Source: Streptomyces sp. SAT1
Lineage (GTDB): Bacteria > Actinomycetota > Actinomycetes > Streptomycetales > Streptomycetaceae
Direction: 5' to 3'
Assembly: GCF_001654495.1 (NCBI RefSeq)
Contig: NZ_CP015849.1
Location: 5,621,001 to 5,685,000 of the forward strand
Length of the DNA stretch: 64,000 nucleotides
The notes under the pieces are model-generated. The model saw only the letters and a program-made list of their open reading frames with translations, was not told where the DNA came from and made no database searches. The translations under genes and the position numbers were made by a program. Positions 60,618-64,000 of the stretch are shown here, piece after piece. Each line of letters begins with the position of its first letter. Position 1 is the first letter of the stretch.

Positions 60618-60675
60618 GGTGGTACGTCGGTGGGGGCGCCCGGAGATCTCCGGGCGCCCCCACCGACGTACCACC
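60618..60675. terminator. 58-bp perfect palindrome, bidirectional terminator
   Basis: Bases 60618-60646 and 60647-60675 are exact reverse complements (29-bp arms, no spacer, centre GGAGATCTCC). A partial direct copy of the arm (GTACGTCGGTGGGGG) also lies at 60605-60619. It sits between convergent genes (DUF3159 and a TrkA-type gene). Confidence 0.88.
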
Positions 60676-60700
60676 GCTCACGCGGGACGGCCGACAGGCC

Positions 60701-61381
60701 CTAGCCCTCGGCGTCCTCGTGCCGCCGCTTCGACAGCAGGTCCTCCAGTTGCTCCTCGCGGGCCTGCGCGGCCACGAACAGCAGTTCGTCACCGACCTCC
60801 AGCGAGTCCTCCTGCGACGGGGTGAGCACCCGGGTGCCGCGGATGATGGTCACCAGGGAGGTGTCCTCGGGCCAGCGCACGTCACCGACCTGGATGCCGG
60901 CGAGCGCCGACTCCTCCGGCAGGGTCAGCTCGACCAGGTTCGCGTCACCGTGGCTGAAGCGCAGCAGCCGCACCAGGTCGCCGACGCTCACCGCCTCCTC
61001 GACCAGGGCCGACATCAGCCGCGGCGTGGACACGGCGACGTCCACCCCCCACGCCTCGTTGAACAGCCACTCGTTCTTCGGGTTGTTCACCCGGGCGACG
61101 ACGCGCGGCACGCCGTACTCCGTCTTCGCCAGCAGCGAGACGACCAGGTTCACCTTGTCGTCGCCCGTCGCGGCGATCACCACGTTGCAGCGCTGGAGCG
61201 CCGCCTCGTCCAGGGACGTGATCTCGCAGGCGTCGGCGAGCAGCCACTCGGCCTGCGGGACGCGCTCGACCGAGATGGCGGTCGGCGCCTTGTCGATGAG
61301 AAGGACCTCGTGGCCGTTCTCCAGCAGCTCGCCCGCGATCGAGCGTCCGACCGCGCCGGCACCGGCAATGGCGACCCTCAT
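60701..61381 (-). CDS. TrkA/KtrA-type RCK potassium-uptake regulatory protein (second of pair)
   Basis: The 226-residue protein has a Rossmann RCK_N domain (VAIAGAGAVGRSIAGELLEN, ending with NNPKNEWLFN) and an RCK_C domain (LVELTLPEESALAGIQVGDV, EDSLEVGDELLFVAA). Its ATG overlaps the preceding RCK gene's stop by one base. RCK proteins gate potassium channels or transporters on binding NAD(H), ATP or c-di-AMP. The divergent KimA-like carrier is the obvious partner candidate. Confidence 0.9.
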   Translation of the reverse strand: MRVAIAGAGAVGRSIAGELLENGHEVLLIDKAPTAISVERVPQAEWLLADACEITSLDEAALQRCNVVIAATGDDKVNLVVSLLAKTEYGVPRVVARVNNPKNEWLFNEAWGVDVAVSTPRLMSALVEEAVSVGDLVRLLRFSHGDANLVELTLPEESALAGIQVGDVRWPEDTSLVTIIRGTRVLTPSQEDSLEVGDELLFVAAQAREEQLEDLLSKRRHEDAEG

Positions 61382-62052
61382 CAGTGACCGCTCTCCTCTT
61401 CGGGGCCCTCGGCGAACGCCGCCTCGACCTTGTCCACGTCGTCCGTCCGCATCATCACGTGCACGAGGTCGCCCTCCTGGAGCACGGTCTGCGAGGAGGG
61501 CAGCATCGCCTCGCCGAGGCGGGTCAGGAACGCCACCCGGACGCCCGTCTCCTCCTGGAGCCGGCTGATCTTGTGACCGACCCACTGCGGAGAGGTGTGC
61601 ACCTCGGCGAGCTGGACCCCGCCGGTGGGGTCGCGCCACAGCGGCTCCGCGCCCGAGGGCAGCAGCCGGCGCAGCATCTGGTCGGCGGTCCAGCGGACCG
61701 TGGCCACCGTCGGGATGCCGAGGCGCTGGTAGACCTCGGCGCGGCGCGGGTCGTAGATCCGGGCCGCGACGTTCTGCACGCCGAACATCTCGCGCGCCAC
61801 CCGGGCCGAGATGATGTTCGAGTTGTCGCCGCTGGAGACCGCCGCGAAGGCACCGGCCTCCTCGATGCCCGCCTCGCGCAGGGTGTCCTGGTCGAAGCCG
61901 ATCCCGGTGACCCGGCGACCGCCGAATCCCGGTCCCAGCCGGCGGAAGGCGGTGGGGTCCTGGTCGATCACGGCGACCGTGTGCCCCTGTTGCTCCAGGG
62001 TCTGGGCGAGAGCGGAACCCACTCTCCCGCAGCCCATGATGACGATGTGCAC
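61381..62052 (-). CDS. TrkA/KtrA-type RCK potassium-uptake regulatory protein (first of pair)
   Basis: The 223-residue protein has RCK_N (HIVIMGCGRVGSALAQTLEQ, DQDPTAFRRLG) and RCK_C (VRVAFLTRLGEAMLPSSQTV, VLQEGDLVHVMM). It is a paralogue of the following gene, and the two overlap and are probably co-translated, so a hetero-octameric ring is possible. A 37-residue membrane peptide gene lies upstream on the same strand. Confidence 0.9.
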   Translation of the reverse strand: MHIVIMGCGRVGSALAQTLEQQGHTVAVIDQDPTAFRRLGPGFGGRRVTGIGFDQDTLREAGIEEAGAFAAVSSGDNSNIISARVAREMFGVQNVAARIYDPRRAEVYQRLGIPTVATVRWTADQMLRRLLPSGAEPLWRDPTGGVQLAEVHTSPQWVGHKISRLQEETGVRVAFLTRLGEAMLPSSQTVLQEGDLVHVMMRTDDVDKVEAAFAEGPEEESGH

Positions 62053-62184
62053 GACCGTCCTTCCGGTGTCAACAGCTACTGCTCAGCCCCATCAGGGTCT
62101 CAGACAGAGGGACAAGCTACACATGCGCGGTACGGGGTGTGCACCCCCCTGCCGCATGCCGGACGGACAGCGGCCCCCGGAGCC

Positions 62185-62298
62185 CTATTCCACCCCGGAG
62201 GGAGGACGCTTAGTGATGCTGCGCACGCTGCACGCGGTCAGGAATCCGAGGCCGAGCAGCGCGAGGGCCGCGCCGATCAGCTCCGCGAACGGGGGCAT
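62185..62298 (-). CDS. Small single-pass membrane peptide (37 aa)
   Basis: The minus strand encodes MPPFAELIGAALALLGLGFL followed by TACSVRSITKRPPSGVE and TAG. It has one hydrophobic helix and a basic tail. GGAGG is ideally spaced before the ATG. It lies between the KimA-like gene and the RCK pair, so it may be a small subunit or modulator of potassium transport, comparable in size to KdpF. That role is inference. Confidence 0.65.
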   Translation of the reverse strand: MPPFAELIGAALALLGLGFLTACSVRSITKRPPSGVE

Positions 62299-62481
62299 GG
62301 GACCTCCGGAGGGTCGGCGACGGTCGAAGAAGGGCGAAAGAAGGCCGAATTCAGTCATCTAGGCACGGCCCCGTCCCCACCTGCGGAATCCGCAGCCTCC
62401 GCCGTCCCCGTTTTCACTCGTGAGGCAGATCTCGGGTGGCAGGTGGGCGAGCCCCTGTTCGACGGCCTACGATCCTCTGTT

Positions 62482-64000
62482 GTGTCCAAACTGACCGACG
62501 TGCCCAAACGCATTCTGATCGGGCGCGCACTGCGCAGCGACCGGCTGGGGGAGACCCTCCTGCCCAAGCGCATCGCACTCCCCGTCTTCGCCTCCGACCC
62601 GCTGTCGTCCGTGGCGTACGCTCCCGGCGAGGTGCTGCTGGTCCTGTCCATCGCGGGCGTGTCGGCGTACCACTTCAGCCCCTGGATCGCTCTCGCGGTC
62701 GTCGTGCTGATGTTCACCGTGGTCGCCTCCTACCGGCAGAACGTCCACGCCTACCCCAGCGGGGGCGGCGACTACGAGGTGGCGACGACCAACCTCGGCG
62801 CCAAGGCGGGCCTGACGGTCGCCAGCGCCCTGCTGGTCGACTACGTCATGACCGTCGCCGTCTCGATCTCCTCCGGCATCGAGAACCTCGGCTCCGCCGT
62901 CCCCTTCGTCGTCGAGCACAAGGTGCTCTGCGCGGTGGTCGTGATCGTGCTGCTGACCGTGATGAACCTGCGCGGCGTACGGGAGTCGGGCACGCTGTTC
63001 GCCATCCCGACGTACGTCTTCGTGGCCGGCGTCTTCATCATGATCATCTGGGGTGCGTTCCGCGGGCTGGCCCTCGGGGACACCATGCGGGCACCGACGG
63101 CCGACTACCACATCAAGGCCGAGCACCAGGGGCTCGCGGGCTTCGCCCTCGTCTTCCTGCTGCTGCGCGCCTTCTCCTCCGGCTGCGCCGCCCTCACCGG
63201 CGTCGAGGCCATCTCCAACGGCGTCCCGGCCTTCCGCAAGCCCAAGTCCAAGAACGCGGCGACCACGCTCGCGATGATGGGCCTGCTGGCCGTGACCATG
63301 TTCTGCGGCATCATCGTGCTGGCCATGACGACCAAGGTCCACATGGCCGAGAACCCGGCCGCCGACCTGCTGCACAACGGCAACCCGCTCGGCTCCGGCT
63401 ACGTCCAGAACCCGGTGATCTCCCAGGTCGCCGAGGCCGTGTTCGGCAAGGGCAGCTTCCTGTTCGTCGTCCTGGCGGCGGCGACGGCCCTGGTCCTCTT
63501 CCTCGCGGCCAACACGGCGTACAACGGCTTCCCGCTCCTCGGCTCCATCCTCGCCCAGGACCGCTACCTGCCCCGCCAGCTGCACACCCGCGGCGACCGC
63601 CTCGCCTTCTCCAACGGCATCGTCCTGCTCGCGGGCGCGGCGACGCTCCTGGTCGTCGTCTACGGCGCCGACTCGACGCGGCTGATCCAGCTCTACATCG
63701 TCGGTGTGTTCGTCTCCTTCACGCTCAGCCAGATCGGCATGGTCCGGCACTGGAACCGCCATCTGGCCGCCGAGCGCGACCAGGCCAAGCGGCGCCACAT
63801 GATCCGCTCGCGCGCCATCAACGCCTTCGGCGCCTTCCTCACCGGTCTGGTGCTGGTCGTCGTCCTGCTGACCAAGTTCACCCACGGCGCCTGGGTCGCG
63901 CTGCTCGGCATGTGCATCTTCTTCGCGACGATGACGGCCATCCGCAAGCACTACGACCGCGTCTCCGAGGAGATCGCCGCCCCCGAGGGCCCCAGCGACG
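62482..64000 (+). CDS. KimA-like potassium transporter (APC superfamily), 3' partial
   Basis: The frame is open from GTG 62482 to the window end (506 codons). The start KRILIGRALRSDRLGETLLP, then ASDPLSSVAYAPGEVLLVLS, YPSGGGDYEVATTNLGAKAG and LLVDYVMTVAVSISSGIENL, follow B. subtilis KimA (FLIGKPLKS, SSDALSSVAYG, YPQGGGAYIVSKENLG, LLVDYILTVAVSISAG) closely. KimA is a proton-coupled K+ importer inhibited by c-di-AMP. At least 11 membrane helices are visible, and the cytoplasmic tail is cut. TACGAT nine bases upstream of the GTG may be a -10 box, implying a leaderless message. It is divergent from the RCK genes. Confidence 0.85.
   Translation, partial: MSKLTDVPKRILIGRALRSDRLGETLLPKRIALPVFASDPLSSVAYAPGEVLLVLSIAGVSAYHFSPWIALAVVVLMFTVVASYRQNVHAYPSGGGDYEVATTNLGAKAGLTVASALLVDYVMTVAVSISSGIENLGSAVPFVVEHKVLCAVVVIVLLTVMNLRGVRESGTLFAIPTYVFVAGVFIMIIWGAFRGLALGDTMRAPTADYHIKAEHQGLAGFALVFLLLRAFSSGCAALTGVEAISNGVPAFRKPKSKNAATTLAMMGLLAVTMFCGIIVLAMTTKVHMAENPAADLLHNGNPLGSGYVQNPVISQVAEAVFGKGSFLFVVLAAATALVLFLAANTAYNGFPLLGSILAQDRYLPRQLHTRGDRLAFSNGIVLLAGAATLLVVVYGADSTRLIQLYIVGVFVSFTLSQIGMVRHWNRHLAAERDQAKRRHMIRSRAINAFGAFLTGLVLVVVLLTKFTHGAWVALLGMCIFFATMTAIRKHYDRVSEEIAAPEGPSD

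Noticed and set aside
62467..63951. 494-codon minus-strand frame opposite the end of the window
   Set aside because: The plus-strand frame, open to the edge, is a KimA-like carrier with strong family matches. The minus frame is Asp/Glu/Arg/Gly repeats.
1..64000. CRISPR arrays, rRNA genes or intact insertion sequences
   Set aside because: No regularly spaced repeats, no rRNA motifs and no complete transposase were found. Only the two broken Tn3-type genes are present.

Overview
The window is chromosomal DNA of a Streptomyces-like actinomycete. Base composition is very high in G+C with strong third-position bias, start codons are often GTG, and most genes overlap or sit a few bases apart. Several markers are typical of Streptomyces: sepH, cutRS, a GNAT-first PatA, DUF4193/DUF3093/DUF3710/DUF3159 proteins and a ydaO-type riboswitch in front of a cell-wall hydrolase. 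From memory, the gene order patA-ptsH ... sepH ... hemH-suhB-cutRS ... dut ... kdpDE matches a conserved block of the S. coelicolor chromosome (around ptsH and cutRS). The urease and MoxR/VWA blocks look like accessory insertions into that block.

Layout: (1) 1-6353 is the tail of a catecholate siderophore locus: an isochorismatase (cut by the window edge), a separate aryl-carrier protein, a Ser-type C-A-PCP-TE synthetase, a short MbtH-like protein and a Tat-type YncE-like propeller. (2) 6488-21536 is mostly core: a COG0523 metal GTPase, ParC/GyrA-like topoisomerase, an M16 peptidase pair, a c-di-AMP riboswitch with an M23 hydrolase, a GntR regulator, HPr, PatA, a DUF5998-like protein, a phosphodiesterase-like protein and thymidine kinase. 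(3) 21956-30314 is a complete urea-nitrogen operon: urea channel, ureA, a His-rich CbiX-like protein, ureB, ureC, ureF, ureG, ureD and an ammonium transporter. (4) 30353-35938 is a compact unit made of a promoter, a tRNA-like RNA with a non-canonical anticodon arm, and four translationally coupled or tightly packed genes encoding LRR, ankyrin, MoxR AAA+ and HExxH-VWA proteins. This is the best candidate for an undescribed system. (5) 35998-38340 is a decayed Tn3-type element: a broken resolvase and a broken transposase flank a MarR regulator with a 37-bp palindromic operator and an SDR oxidoreductase. (6) 38857-54718 holds core genes: VOC protein, rhodanese, SepH, a membrane protein, a flavin oxidase, an MFS transporter, CpfC/HemH, an IMPase, CutRS, DUF4193, DUF3093, a hotdog thioesterase, Dut and DUF3710. 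(7) 55014-64000 is an orphan ABC ATPase, KdpDE, an OB-fold protein, DUF3159, two TrkA-type RCK proteins, a 37-residue membrane peptide and a KimA-like potassium transporter cut by the window end.

Working together: the urease block links urea import, hydrolysis by a nickel enzyme, nickel delivery (UreD/F/G plus the His-rich protein) and ammonium transport. Potassium and c-di-AMP form a second theme (riboswitch, KdpDE, two RCK proteins, KimA-like carrier). The 30.3-35.9 kb unit combines repeat-protein sensors, an AAA+ motor and a VWA/metallopeptidase-like effector with a tRNA mimic at its 5' end, which suggests RNA surveillance or a conflict-type system. That last point is inference.
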